Shown: piece by piece, positions 25,372 to 34,280 of the stretch
Numbering within the stretch: the first letter of the stretch is position 1
Layout: every line of letters begins with the position of its first letter
Assembly (NCBI GenBank): GCA_944391755.1
Contig: CALXUT010000040.1
Span: 1 to 46,033, forward strand
Reading direction: 5' to 3'
Length of the DNA stretch: 46,033 nucleotides
From: an uncultured Clostridia bacterium
GTDB lineage: Bacteria; Bacillota; Clostridia; TANB77; CAG-508
Program-made: the position numbers and the translations under genes
Notes under the pieces: model-generated
The model's input: the letters and a program-made list of their open reading frames with translations, nothing else
What the model was told of the DNA's origin: nothing
Databases searched by the model: none

Positions 25372-26520
25372 ATGCCTGTATTAACCAATTTTTTGTCAGT
25401 ACAAGAATTAACTGAGGAGGAGGTTGCTTTAAGCGAAAGCTATATTAGTACGATAAGAGAATATCGGAGTGCTATTAAGCATTTGAATAAAGCATTCGAT
25501 ATTCACATCTGCCCGAGAGGTAAATATGAGGAATTCGGAACACTACTTTATGAGAAAGAAAAAGCTACTCTTGTTGAATTGTTTAAGAGCTCTGGTTGCA
25601 TTCCAGAAGAATTCATAAATTCTTCTTGCTTTGGTGATCCAATGCCGTATAACACTATTTTTGGTAATCTTTTGAGATATCCAATTGTTGGTGTGGAACA
25701 ATTGAAGCGATTAGCGGATATTTTATCATTTGTAATCATACCCATAAATTATGTTGACATTGATAAAATATTTAACATGTACATTGGTGTTGATTCTCGC
25801 GACATCAAGTATTCATATTACTATGAAGCAGCCTATTCGTATACAATTAGAAGAGCATTTGGTGAATTTTGCGATACGATAAAAGAAGGTGTTGAAACGA
25901 ATTGTATTAATCCACAAACTATTTACATTTTAGCTCCGCTTTCTTTCTACGATGCTTGGCTCGAAGTAAGTAGTGAACAAGTTTCTCCTAAATATTTTTC
26001 AAGTAAGTTACTCTCTTTGAGTACTACCTTGGGATTGTTAATTCCTACGCAGAGAAACTTGTATAAAATTGCAAGTTCAAATAGCGAAAATATTCGTGAG
26101 ATGAAACAAACAATGGATGCAAATTTTCAGATGCTTAAGCAATCCATTGAAGATTGTCATCGTCGGATCAACTGGGTGGAAAGAATGGTAAGCAACTTGC
26201 AATCTCAAGTTGCAAGTTTGCAAGTTAGATTGCATGAAGCAGAGCTAAAGACTGCAGAACTTGAATCTATGATATATTGTCTTTTGGATCCTATTATCTT
26301 TGCAGTGGATTCTGATGTCGATATTTCGAGATCTAGTTCTAGCAGCGCTAGAGCTCGTATTGGACTGTGTTTTGGACCGGAAATGCCTCTAGATTTCTTT
26401 GTTGAACAAGGACTAACAACCATTTTTGATAAACGGTTTGATACGGTTACAGAGATTTTGCAGCCAAAAATTTCTATTATTGAAACAGAAACTGGCAAAA
26501 AAGGAAAAAGCAAAAAGTAA
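25372..26520 (+). CDS. Orphan coiled-coil protein, probably acquired
   Basis: A 382-residue protein that I do not recognise. Residues 1-230 are a mixed, probably helical domain with hydrophobic patches (118-126, 185-195) and no metal or nucleotide motif. A coiled coil spans about 236-303 (M-K-Q-T-M-D-A-N-F-Q-M-L-K and after). A serine run S-S-S-S-S lies at 321-325, and the basic tail is K-K-G-K-S-K-K. Codon use (CGG, GCG, CTC, GAG, TTC) is far more balanced than in neighbours and GC is visibly higher, signs of transfer. It has its own strong promoter, a clear RBS (GAAAGGAG) and terminator, next to a decayed mobile-type gene. An ATG start at 25372 is preferred over an upstream TTG. Confidence 0.8.
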   Translation: MPVLTNFLSVQELTEEEVALSESYISTIREYRSAIKHLNKAFDIHICPRGKYEEFGTLLYEKEKATLVELFKSSGCIPEEFINSSCFGDPMPYNTIFGNLLRYPIVGVEQLKRLADILSFVIIPINYVDIDKIFNMYIGVDSRDIKYSYYYEAAYSYTIRRAFGEFCDTIKEGVETNCINPQTIYILAPLSFYDAWLEVSSEQVSPKYFSSKLLSLSTTLGLLIPTQRNLYKIASSNSENIREMKQTMDANFQMLKQSIEDCHRRINWVERMVSNLQSQVASLQVRLHEAELKTAELESMIYCLLDPIIFAVDSDVDISRSSSSSARARIGLCFGPEMPLDFFVEQGLTTIFDKRFDTVTEILQPKISIIETETGKKGKSKK

Positions 26521-26556
26521 ATAGCTTTTTGCAATAGTAACTAATATATACTAATT

Positions 26557-26596
26557 AAACGGACGAGAGGTAATTTTTACTTTTCGTCCGTTTTTA
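26557..26596 (+). terminator. Terminator after the orphan gene
   Basis: AAACGGACGA and TCGTCCGTTT are perfect ten-base arms followed by Ts. A smaller hairpin (GCAAAAAG/CTTTTTGC) overlaps the stop codon just before it. Confidence 0.85.
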
Positions 26597-26635
26597 TATG
26601 ATCACTAGCAAAAGTATAAAAAATACATAAACCAC

Positions 26636-26664
26636 TTGCAAAGCAAAAACAAATATAGTATAAT
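26636..26664 (+). promoter_or_regulatory. Promoter of the T-box leader and tyrS
   Basis: TTGCAA and TATAAT separated by 17 bases. Confidence 0.7.
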
Positions 26665-26727
26665 AAGCACATATTCATTTAATTACGATTTAAAAAGAAA
26701 CACAGTAGTATTTTATAGTTACAAATA

Positions 26728-26912
26728 AAAGAGAGATAGTGGACGGTGAGAACTATCAGTATATAAATATACGAAATACAATTCTTACAGTAATTAACGA
26801 TAGCAACGAACAGCTAAAAATAAGGCACAAATTTAAAAAAAATTTGTGTAAATAAAGGTGGTACCACGAGTCAAATCGTCCTTTAATAGGATTATTTGGC
26901 TCTTTTTGAATA
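26728..26912 (+). promoter_or_regulatory. T-box riboswitch (tyrosine) controlling tyrS
   Basis: This leader senses uncharged tRNA-Tyr and permits read-through into tyrS. The stem I start (GAGAGATAGTGG...GGTGAGAACTATC elements) is at 26731. A TAC triplet at 26777-26779, after GAAA, fits the tyrosine specifier. The conserved T-box AAGGTGGTACCACGAG is at 26855-26870. The competing terminator pairs GAGTCAAAT with ATTTGGCTC (26868-26903) and is followed by Ts. The gene downstream is tyrosyl-tRNA synthetase, which agrees with the specifier. Confidence 0.92.
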
Positions 26913-26966
26913 TATGCTTATAAAAGGACAAGCTTAGAACAAAAATAAAATCAAGGAGGTAAAAAA

Positions 26967-28193
26967 ATGACACTAGTAGAAGACTTAAAATGGAGAGGAC
27001 TTATAAAAGATATATCAAGTCCAGAATTAGAAGAAAAATTAAATAAAGGAGGATTAAGTTTCTATATAGGAACAGACCCAACAGCAGACAGTTTACATGT
27101 AGGACATTTATCAAGCTTTTTAATATCAAAAAGATTAAAAGATGCAGGACATCATCCACTACTATTAGTAGGTGGAGGCACAGGCTTAATAGGAGATCCT
27201 AGACCAACAACAGAAAGAGCCATGATTAGTAAAGAACAAGTAAAACACAACTTTGATTGCTTAAAAAAACAGGTAGAAGATATATTTGGATTTGAAGTTG
27301 TTAATAATAAAGACTGGTATGATGATATCAATGTTATCGATTTCTTAAGAGATTATGGAAAATATTTTAATGTCAACTACATGCTAGACAAAGACATTAT
27401 CAGAAGAAGACTAGATACAGGAATTACTTATACAGAATTTTCATACATGATATTGCAAGCACTAGACTTTAAATACTTACATGAACACAAACATGTAGAT
27501 TTACAATGTGCAGGTTCAGATCAATGGGGAAATATCACAGCAGGAATTGACTTAATTAGAAAATCAACTGGTGATGAAGTATATGGATTTACAATGCCAC
27601 TGGTTACAGACTCACAAGGAAAGAAATTTGGTAAAAGTGAAGGTAATGCTTTATGGCTAGATAAACATAAAACTTCAAGTTATAAATTATATCAATTCTT
27701 TGTCAATGTAGAAGATTCAATGGTAATTAATTACCTAAAAATTTATACATTTTTATCAAAAGAAGAAATCGAAGAATATGAAAAAAAGAATAATGAACAC
27801 CCAGAATTAAGAGAAGCACACAAAGCTTTAGCAAGAGAAATTATCACATTCTTACATGGAAAAGAAGAATATGAAAGAGCAGAAAAATTAGCAGCAAGTT
27901 TATTTCATAATGAATTTAAAGATTTAAATAAACAAGATATCACCGATTTATTTGATGAGCAAGATATGAAAGATGTTCAAAGTGATATATCTATACTAGA
28001 TATGCTTGTTACTGTTGGAGCTGCAACAAGCAAAAGAGAAGCAAGAGAATTCCTATCAAGTGGTGCTATATCTATCAATGGAGAAAAAATAACAGATATA
28101 GATTTAAGTGTATCTAAAGATAGGTTTATTGATGATACATATATCATCATAAAAAGAGGAAAGAAAAACTATTATGTAGGAAAAAAGATTTAA
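26967..28193 (+). CDS. tyrS: Tyrosyl-tRNA synthetase
   Basis: A 408-residue class I synthetase that charges tRNA-Tyr. The HIGH motif appears as H-V-G-H at 44-47 and the KMSKS motif as K-F-G-K-S at 220-224. The tyrosine-binding Y-I-G-T-D-P-T-A and Y-M-I-L-Q-A-x-D segments are present. The C-terminal S4 RNA-binding domain covers about 340-400 (S-K-R-E-A-R-E-F-L-S-S-G-A). RBS AAGGAGGT. Controlled by the T-box just upstream. Confidence 0.97.
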   Translation: MTLVEDLKWRGLIKDISSPELEEKLNKGGLSFYIGTDPTADSLHVGHLSSFLISKRLKDAGHHPLLLVGGGTGLIGDPRPTTERAMISKEQVKHNFDCLKKQVEDIFGFEVVNNKDWYDDINVIDFLRDYGKYFNVNYMLDKDIIRRRLDTGITYTEFSYMILQALDFKYLHEHKHVDLQCAGSDQWGNITAGIDLIRKSTGDEVYGFTMPLVTDSQGKKFGKSEGNALWLDKHKTSSYKLYQFFVNVEDSMVINYLKIYTFLSKEEIEEYEKKNNEHPELREAHKALAREIITFLHGKEEYERAEKLAASLFHNEFKDLNKQDITDLFDEQDMKDVQSDISILDMLVTVGAATSKREAREFLSSGAISINGEKITDIDLSVSKDRFIDDTYIIIKRGKKNYYVGKKI

Positions 28194-28234
28194 TATCAAA
28201 TATGACCAAATGATAATTGTAAAGGAGAACAAAG

Positions 28235-29092
28235 ATGAAGAAAGCAATATTAGTCTTAGAGGGTGGAGCCATGAGGAGCCTCTATACTTCTGGAGTACTA
28301 GATGTGTTAATGGATAACAACATAGAAATAGAATGTACAGTAGGTGTATCTGCTGGCGCCTTGACTGGTTCCAATTATATCTCTAAACAAAGAGGAAGAA
28401 CAGCCAATATCAATATAGAATATTGTAATGATCCTAAATATATTGGTGTAAGAGCTATCAAAAATAACAAAGGTTTAGTAGGATTTGACTATTTATTTGG
28501 AGAAATTTCGAAATATCAAGTTCCATTTGATGAAAAAACTTATCAGGAATCTAAACAAAAATTTTATATAGGTGCTACTAATTGTTTAACAGGGAAAACA
28601 GAATTTTTTGAAAAAAATAAAGGTGATACTTATAAGATTTTACAAGCATCATCTAGCATGCCAATTGTTTCAAATATTGTGGAAATAGATGATAAACCAT
28701 ATCTAGATGGTGCCATTGAATGTAATATTCCTATTGAATGGGCAAAACAACAAGGATATGAAAAAATTGTAATTGTTTTAACAAGAGATAAAGAATATCG
28801 AAAACAAGAACTAACCAATAATATGAAAAAAGTATACAACTTACGATATAAAAAATATCCTGAGTTAGTAAAAACGATATGTAACAAACCTCAAAAATAT
28901 AATGAAACTGTTGAAGAAATTAATAAATTAGAAGCTGAAGGAAAGGCTTTTGTCATCAGACCACAAAAACCTATTGAAGTTTCAAGATTGGAAAAAAATA
29001 AAGAAAAATTAAAGGCATTATACCAACAAGGGGTTACAGAAATGACAGAAAGACTAGAGGATTTAAAAAAATATTTAGAGGCATCATGCTAG
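28235..29092 (+). CDS. Patatin-like phospholipase
   Basis: A 285-residue lipid acyl hydrolase of the patatin/RssA group. The oxyanion loop E-G-G-A-M-R is at 9-14, the nucleophile S39 is in G-V-S-A-G (37-41) and the catalytic D158 is in D-G-A. No signal peptide or anchor is seen, so it is likely cytoplasmic and acts on membrane or storage lipids. RBS AAAGGAG; it follows tyrS by 41 bases and may be co-transcribed. Confidence 0.9.
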   Translation: MKKAILVLEGGAMRSLYTSGVLDVLMDNNIEIECTVGVSAGALTGSNYISKQRGRTANINIEYCNDPKYIGVRAIKNNKGLVGFDYLFGEISKYQVPFDEKTYQESKQKFYIGATNCLTGKTEFFEKNKGDTYKILQASSSMPIVSNIVEIDDKPYLDGAIECNIPIEWAKQQGYEKIVIVLTRDKEYRKQELTNNMKKVYNLRYKKYPELVKTICNKPQKYNETVEEINKLEAEGKAFVIRPQKPIEVSRLEKNKEKLKALYQQGVTEMTERLEDLKKYLEASC

Positions 29093-29120
29093 AAAAATTG
29101 GGAGAAATCTCAATTTTTTT
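29091..29120 (+). terminator. Terminator after the patatin gene
   Basis: AAAAATTG...GAG and CTCAATTTTT form an imperfect stem (two bulged Gs) ending in seven Ts, overlapping the last codon. Confidence 0.65.
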
Positions 29121-29190
29121 ACGCAAAATGCTTTATTTTTTTCCAAAATTATGTTATCATAAATATATTGAAAAAGAGAGGTGAGAAAAA

Positions 29191-29292
29191 ATGAGTGAAG
29201 ATCCGTACGAAAAGTCGAAACTGAAAATGTATAAGAATATTTACAAAAAGGGAAATGAAGTAGGAGCTTCATTCGTTTTTTTGTTGTATTAA
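29191..29292 (+). CDS. Leader peptide upstream of mgtE (33 codons)
   Basis: The frame begins ATG with GAGGTGAG six bases ahead, a good RBS. The peptide starts M-S-E-D-P-Y-E-K, continues with a lysine- and tyrosine-rich middle (L-K-M-Y-K-N-I-Y-K-K-G) and ends hydrophobic (A-S-F-V-F-L-L-Y). An acidic-proline start is the trait of MgtL, the Salmonella leader peptide whose E/P/D-rich nascent chain makes ribosomes drop off when Mg2+ is low. The codons CCG, TCG, CTG and AAG are rare in neighbouring genes, which may reflect either a regulatory peptide or constraint from RNA structure. A -10-like TATCAT is at 29155-29160. Confidence 0.5.
   Translation: MSEDPYEKSKLKMYKNIYKKGNEVGASFVFLLY
29254..29282 (+). 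promoter_or_regulatory. Intrinsic terminator inside the mgtE leader
   Basis: AATGAAG (29254-29260) and CTTCATT (29267-29273) form the core stem with a TAGGAG loop, and T7 follows at 29276-29282. AGTGAAG at 29194-29200, the second to fourth codons of the leader ORF, could pair with the same CTTCATT and act as an antiterminator. A longer enclosing stem pairs ATAAGAATATTT (29231-29242) with AAATATTCTTAT (29292-29303). Confidence 0.55.
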
Positions 29293-29333
29293 AATATTCT
29301 TATCCATTTCTAAAATAAATAGGGGGAAAAGAA

Positions 29334-30671
29334 ATGGAATTAGAAGAGATAAAATATTTAGTTGAAAATAAAAGATTTACAGAACTAAAAAATAAGTTAA
29401 AAGACATGAATAGTGCAGATATATCTGAAATCTTAGACGAACTTGATGATGTAGAAAGTGTAATTATTGTATTTCGATTATTGGACAAAGAAAAAGCAGG
29501 AATTACATTCTCGCATATGGAATCAGACATGAGAGAAAAACTGATTCACGCATTTACAGATAGAGAATTAAAAAATGTCCTTGATGAATTATTTATGGAC
29601 GACACAGTAGATTTAATAGAAGAAATGCCATCAAATGTTGTTCCAAAAATTCTAAAAGCAATACCAAAAGAAGATAGAAAAATTGTAAATGAGTTGTTAA
29701 AATATCCAGATGATAGCGCTGGAAGCATTATGACAACAGAATTTATTGACTTAAAAGAAAATATGACAGTTGAAGAAGCTTTAAAAAGAATAAGAAAAAT
29801 TGGAACAGATTCAGAAACCATATATACTTGTTATGTTTTAAATGAAGAAAGAATTTTAAAAGGAATCATCAATATAAAAGATATCTTACTAAGTAAAAAA
29901 GAAACCACAATAGGAACATTGATGGAAACAAACATTATTTCAGTTAATACTTTAGAAGATCAAGAAGAAGTAGCAAAAATGTTTGATAAATATGATTACT
30001 TTGCATTACCTGTTGTAGATCATGAAAATAGATTAGTTGGTATCATAACCGTAGATGATGCTATTAATGTATTACAAGAAGAGGTAGCAGAAGACTTCGA
30101 AAAAATGGCAGCAATTTCACCAACAGAAGATGGCTATTTTGAAACCTCTGTATTTAAACATGCTAAAAATAGAATTGTATGGTTATTAGTTTTGATGTTA
30201 TCAGCCGCTATCACAGGAAATATTATTACACAATATGAAAATGCTTTTGCAGCAGTACCACTATTAGTATCATTTATACCAATGATAATGGGAACAGGAG
30301 GAAATTGTGGCTCACAAAGCTCTACACTTATTATTCGTGGTCTTGCGACAGATGAAATAGAATTAAAAGATATATTCAAAGTACTTTGGAAAGAAATAAG
30401 AGTATCTATAGTAGTAGGTATCGTTTTAGCAATTGTCAATGGAATAAGAATTATGATTCAGTACGATGATATGCAACTGGCAATTGTATTAGGCATCACC
30501 TTAATGGTAACTACGACTATTGCAAAAATTTTAGGTTGCTTATTACCAATGACTGCTAAAAAATTAAAACTAGATCCAGCCATTATGGCATCACCATTAA
30601 TTACTACATTAGTAGATGTTTGTTCAATATTAGTATACTTCCAAGTTGCAACATCTATTATGGGACTTTAA
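29334..30671 (+). CDS. mgtE: Magnesium transporter MgtE, first copy
   Basis: A 445-residue Mg2+ channel/transporter. The cytoplasmic N-domain (1-125) has the superhelical M-N-S-A-D-I-S-E-I-L repeats; two CBS domains (about 130-250) bind Mg2+ and gate the pore; five membrane helices follow from about 280. The pore motif G-T-G-G-N-C-G-S-Q-S is intact. RBS AGGGGG. A leader with an internal terminator precedes it. A paralogue follows after 17 bases, in the same operon. Confidence 0.93.
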   Translation: MELEEIKYLVENKRFTELKNKLKDMNSADISEILDELDDVESVIIVFRLLDKEKAGITFSHMESDMREKLIHAFTDRELKNVLDELFMDDTVDLIEEMPSNVVPKILKAIPKEDRKIVNELLKYPDDSAGSIMTTEFIDLKENMTVEEALKRIRKIGTDSETIYTCYVLNEERILKGIINIKDILLSKKETTIGTLMETNIISVNTLEDQEEVAKMFDKYDYFALPVVDHENRLVGIITVDDAINVLQEEVAEDFEKMAAISPTEDGYFETSVFKHAKNRIVWLLVLMLSAAITGNIITQYENAFAAVPLLVSFIPMIMGTGGNCGSQSSTLIIRGLATDEIELKDIFKVLWKEIRVSIVVGIVLAIVNGIRIMIQYDDMQLAIVLGITLMVTTTIAKILGCLLPMTAKKLKLDPAIMASPLITTLVDVCSILVYFQVATSIMGL

Positions 30672-30688
30672 TAGATGGAGGTGATTTC

Positions 30689-32038
30689 ATGGAATTAGAA
30701 GAGAATATAGAAGAAAAAATAGAAGAATTTATCAAAGAAAAGAAATATACAGAATTGAAAGCACTATTAAAAGAAATGAAAAGTGCGGACATATCAGCAA
30801 TTTTAGATGATTTGAACAAAGAAGAAGCTGTAATTGTATTTAGGCTATTATCAAAAGAAAAAGCCGGAATGACTTTCTCCTATATGGAAACAGATATGAG
30901 AGAGAAATTAATTCAAAATTTAACAGATTCCGAATTGAAAAGTGTGCTAGATGAATTATTTATGGACGACACGGTAGACTTGATAGAAGAGATGCCTTCC
31001 AATGTTGTAACAAGAATTTTAAGAACAGTCAATCGCAATGATAGAAAAATCATAAATGAATTATTAAAATATCCAGATGACAGTGCTGGAAGTGTCATGA
31101 CAACAGAATTTATAGACCTAAGAGAAAATATGACAATAGAACAAGCTTTGGATAGAATTCGCAAAATTGGTACAGACTCAGAAACCATTTATACATGTTA
31201 TGTATTAGATAAAGATAGAATATTAAAAGGAATTATCGATATTAAAGATATATTATTAGCTAAAGAAGATAGTTTGATCCATGATTTAATGGAAACCAAT
31301 ATCATATCTGTAAATACTCTAGAGGATCAAGAAGAGGTAGCAAAAGCCTTTGATAAATATGATTTATATGCATTACCAGTAGTAGATAATGAAAATAGAT
31401 TAGTTGGTATCATAACCGTAGATGATGCTATGGATGTATTACAAGAAGAGGTAGATGAAGATTTTAACAAAATGGCAGCAATATCTCCAACGGAGGATGG
31501 TTATTTCGAGACATCTGTATTCAAACATGCAAAAAGTAGAATTGTTTGGTTATTAGTGTTAATGCTTTCATCAGCAATCACAGGAGCCATTATAACCAAT
31601 TATGAAAATGCCTTTGCAGCAGTACCTGTTCTAGTAGCATTTATTCCTATGATAATGGGAACAGGAGGAAATTGTGGTTCACAAAGCTCTACACTTATTA
31701 TTCGTGGTCTTGCAACTGATGAATTAGAATTAAAAGATGTATTTAAAATTTTATGGAAAGAAATTCGAGTAGCTGTTATCGTAGGTGTCATTCTAGCTCT
31801 TGTAAATGGTTTAAGAATATTCATACAATATGATAGTTTGCAACTTGCAGTTACAATCGGATTAAGTATAACTGTAACCATTATTATGGCAAAATCAATT
31901 GGGTGTTTATTACCACTACTTGCTAAAAAATTAAAATTAGATCCAGCCATTATGGCTGCACCACTTATATCTACCATAGTAGATATTCTTTCAATTTTAA
32001 TATTTTTCCAAATTGCAACCCTTATTATGGGTTTATAA
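30689..32038 (+). CDS. mgtE: Magnesium transporter MgtE, second copy
   Basis: A 449-residue paralogue of the gene just upstream, with the same order: N-domain, CBS pair and five helices with G-T-G-G-N-C-G-S-Q-S. Residues agree at roughly three in four positions by eye, and the DNA around the pore motif is nearly identical, as expected after a tandem duplication, perhaps with gene conversion. ATG at 30689 has GGAGGTGAT; upstream in-frame starts lie inside the first copy. A GGGGAC repeat follows directly after its stop. Confidence 0.93.
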   Translation: MELEENIEEKIEEFIKEKKYTELKALLKEMKSADISAILDDLNKEEAVIVFRLLSKEKAGMTFSYMETDMREKLIQNLTDSELKSVLDELFMDDTVDLIEEMPSNVVTRILRTVNRNDRKIINELLKYPDDSAGSVMTTEFIDLRENMTIEQALDRIRKIGTDSETIYTCYVLDKDRILKGIIDIKDILLAKEDSLIHDLMETNIISVNTLEDQEEVAKAFDKYDLYALPVVDNENRLVGIITVDDAMDVLQEEVDEDFNKMAAISPTEDGYFETSVFKHAKSRIVWLLVLMLSSAITGAIITNYENAFAAVPVLVAFIPMIMGTGGNCGSQSSTLIIRGLATDELELKDVFKILWKEIRVAVIVGVILALVNGLRIFIQYDSLQLAVTIGLSITVTIIMAKSIGCLLPLLAKKLKLDPAIMAAPLISTIVDILSILIFFQIATLIMGL

Positions 32039-32045
32039 AAATTTA

Positions 32046-32140
32046 ACTTTGAGGACGGACCTTATCGCGAACTTTGGGGACAGTCCTTTGCGCGAACAAA
32101 AAGGAACGTCCCTAAAGTTCGCGCAAGGGACAGACCTTAT
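32046..32140. repeat. GGGGAC-type dispersed repeat, copy 3
   Basis: GCGAACTTTGGGGACAGTCC and its imperfect complement flank the loop GCGCGAACAA, nearly the same loop as in the copy at 9380. Partial units lie on both sides. It sits between the second mgtE stop and the htpG promoter and contrasts with the AT-rich flanks. Confidence 0.85.
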
Positions 32141-32157
32141 GTGAAATTTTTGTGAAA

Positions 32158-32200
32158 TTAGCACTCTTTTATTGACTTTGCTAAAAATAAGATATATAAT
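32158..32200 (+). promoter_or_regulatory. CIRCE-like operator overlapping the htpG promoter
   Basis: TTAGCACTC, a 9-base spacer and CTTTGCTAA: left arm perfect, right arm 6 of 9 to consensus. -35 TTGACT (32172-32177) and -10 TATAAT (32195-32200) are 17 apart. Placement is the same as in the clpB promoter. Confidence 0.8.
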
Positions 32201-32234
32201 TAGCAATGTCAAATGTTAAAGGAGTGTGTTTTTT

Positions 32235-34121
32235 ATGGGAACAAAACAATTTAAAGCAGAGTCTAAAAGATTACTAGACTTAATGATTCATTCAATTTAT
32301 ACAAATAAAGAAATATTTTTAAGAGAATTGATTTCAAATGCAAGTGATGCATTAGATAAACTGCATTATCGTTCATTAACAGATAAAAATATTTCTGTAG
32401 ACCTTTCTAAATTAGAAATTAAAATAGAAATTGATAAAGAAAATCGTGAAATCATCATAAAAGATAATGGATGTGGAATGACAGAAAAAGAATTGGAAAC
32501 AAACTTAGGTACAATTGCAAAAAGTGGTTCATTAGCTTTTAAAGAAGCAAACGAGAAAAAAGAGGATATAGATATTATTGGTCAATTTGGTGTTGGATTC
32601 TATTCTGCTTTTATGGTAAGTGATAAAGTCACAGTAGAAAGTAAATCCATAGATAGTGAGCAAGCATATAAATGGGAATCTAGTGGAGCAGAGGGATATA
32701 CAGTTGAACCTTGTGATAAAAAAGATGTCGGAACAACGATTACGCTTCACATAAAAGAAGATAGTGAAGAAGAAAAATATAGTGAATATTTAGAAGATTA
32801 TGAAATTCAAGAATTGATTAAAAAGTATTCAGACTATATTCGTTATCCTATCAAAATGGATGTAACACATAAACAGAAAAAAGAGGGAACAGAAAATGAA
32901 TATGAAGATGTTGTAGAAACAGAAACGATTAATAGTATGATTCCTATTTGGAAAAGAGAAAAAAGTAAAGTTAAAAAAGAAGAATATAATAGTTTCTATA
33001 CAGAAAAATTTAATGATTTTCTTCCACCATTAAAAGTAATCCATTCATCAGTAGAAGGACAATTTAGTTATAATGCTTTATTATATATACCATCTCATCT
33101 ACCATATGATTATTATGCTCAGGATTACGAGAAGGGCTTACAATTGTATTCTAATGGTGTCCTTATTATGAATAAGTGTAGTGATCTATTACCAGATTAT
33201 TTTGGATTTATAAAAGGATTAGTAGATAGTCCAGATTTATCATTAAATATTTCAAGAGAAATGTTACAACATGATAGACAATTAAAAGTCATTGCTAAAA
33301 ATATCGAAAACAAAATTAAAAGTGAATTACAAAATATGTTAAAAAATGATAGAGAAACCTATGAGAAGTTTTTCAATACATTTGGTACACAATTAAAATA
33401 TGGAACTTATAATAATTATGGAATGGATAAGGACAAACTAAAAGATTTATTAATGTTCTATTCATCTACTGAGAAAAAATTAGTTACTTTAGGTGAATAT
33501 GTTTCTCGAATGAAAGAAAATCAAAATACCATTTATTATGCTTGTGGGGAATCTATTGATAAAATTGATTTATTACCTCAAGTAGATGCTGTTAAAGATA
33601 AAGGATATGAAATGTTATACTTATCTGCTAGTGTAGATGAGTTCGTAATACAAGTACTTCAAGAGTATGAGGGAAAGAAATTCGCAAATGTATGTGCAGA
33701 TAATATTGATTTAGAAACTTCTGAAGAAAAAGAAGAACTAAAAAAAGTAAATGAAAAAAGTAAAGACATGTTTGATCTTATGAAAGAAGCCATCAGTGGG
33801 GAAGTAGATGCCATTAGATATACACATAAATTAAAAAATCATCCTGTTTGTTTAACAAGTGAAGGTGCGCTTTCTATAAAAATGGAAAAAGTTATTAATG
33901 CTATGCCAAATGAGGAAAAAGTTAAAGCACAAACTATTTTGGAAATTAATGAAAACCATCCCATTGTTGAAAAATTAAAAGATCTATATAAAAATAATAA
34001 AGAGGAATTAAAAGAATATACCAAAATACTTTATGCACAAGCAAGATTAATTGAAGGATTACCAATAGAAAATCCTACAGAAATTAGTAATTTAGTATGT
34101 AAAATGATAGCTAAAAATTAA
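32235..34121 (+). CDS. htpG: Hsp90-family chaperone HtpG
   Basis: A 628-residue dimeric chaperone. The N-terminal ATPase has [14 protein letters not shown]-x-G-M and G-Q-F-G-V-G-F-Y-S motifs. The middle domain contains the [10 protein letters not shown] segment, and the C-terminal dimerisation domain is complete. Several functional residues of Hsp90 are seen in that order. ATG at 32235 follows AAAGGAG at ten bases; an upstream GTG lies before the RBS. Transcribed alone under the CIRCE promoter; a terminator follows. Confidence 0.96.
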   Translation: MGTKQFKAESKRLLDLMIHSIYTNKEIFLRELISNASDALDKLHYRSLTDKNISVDLSKLEIKIEIDKENREIIIKDNGCGMTEKELETNLGTIAKSGSLAFKEANEKKEDIDIIGQFGVGFYSAFMVSDKVTVESKSIDSEQAYKWESSGAEGYTVEPCDKKDVGTTITLHIKEDSEEEKYSEYLEDYEIQELIKKYSDYIRYPIKMDVTHKQKKEGTENEYEDVVETETINSMIPIWKREKSKVKKEEYNSFYTEKFNDFLPPLKVIHSSVEGQFSYNALLYIPSHLPYDYYAQDYEKGLQLYSNGVLIMNKCSDLLPDYFGFIKGLVDSPDLSLNISREMLQHDRQLKVIAKNIENKIKSELQNMLKNDRETYEKFFNTFGTQLKYGTYNNYGMDKDKLKDLLMFYSSTEKKLVTLGEYVSRMKENQNTIYYACGESIDKIDLLPQVDAVKDKGYEMLYLSASVDEFVIQVLQEYEGKKFANVCADNIDLETSEEKEELKKVNEKSKDMFDLMKEAISGEVDAIRYTHKLKNHPVCLTSEGALSIKMEKVINAMPNEEKVKAQTILEINENHPIVEKLKDLYKNNKEELKEYTKILYAQARLIEGLPIENPTEISNLVCKMIAKN

Positions 34122-34127
34122 TAATCT

Positions 34128-34168
34128 AAAGAATTCAAAACTAATTATTGTTTTGAGTTCTTTTTTTA
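34128..34168 (+). terminator. Terminator of htpG
   Basis: AAGAATTCAAAAC and GTTTTGAGTTCTT pair with one G-T, followed by seven Ts. Confidence 0.85.
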
Positions 34169-34280
34169 CCTGTCATATAGAATACATTTTCTCCAAGTTA
34201 CATAATTATCAAAAAATAGATAACAAAAATAGAATGCAAACATAAAATATAATATGATAATGAACATTGGAGGGATATTC

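Noticed and set aside
29231..29303. Long enclosing stem in the mgtE leader as antiterminator
   Set aside because: Its 3' arm lies after the T-run, so RNA polymerase would already have passed or stopped at the terminator. It could only act after transcription.
29121..29333. M-box Mg2+ riboswitch before mgtE
   Set aside because: The typical M-box core elements are not seen and the leader is short. Only GGTGAG and a GTCGAAA fragment resemble it, too little to call.
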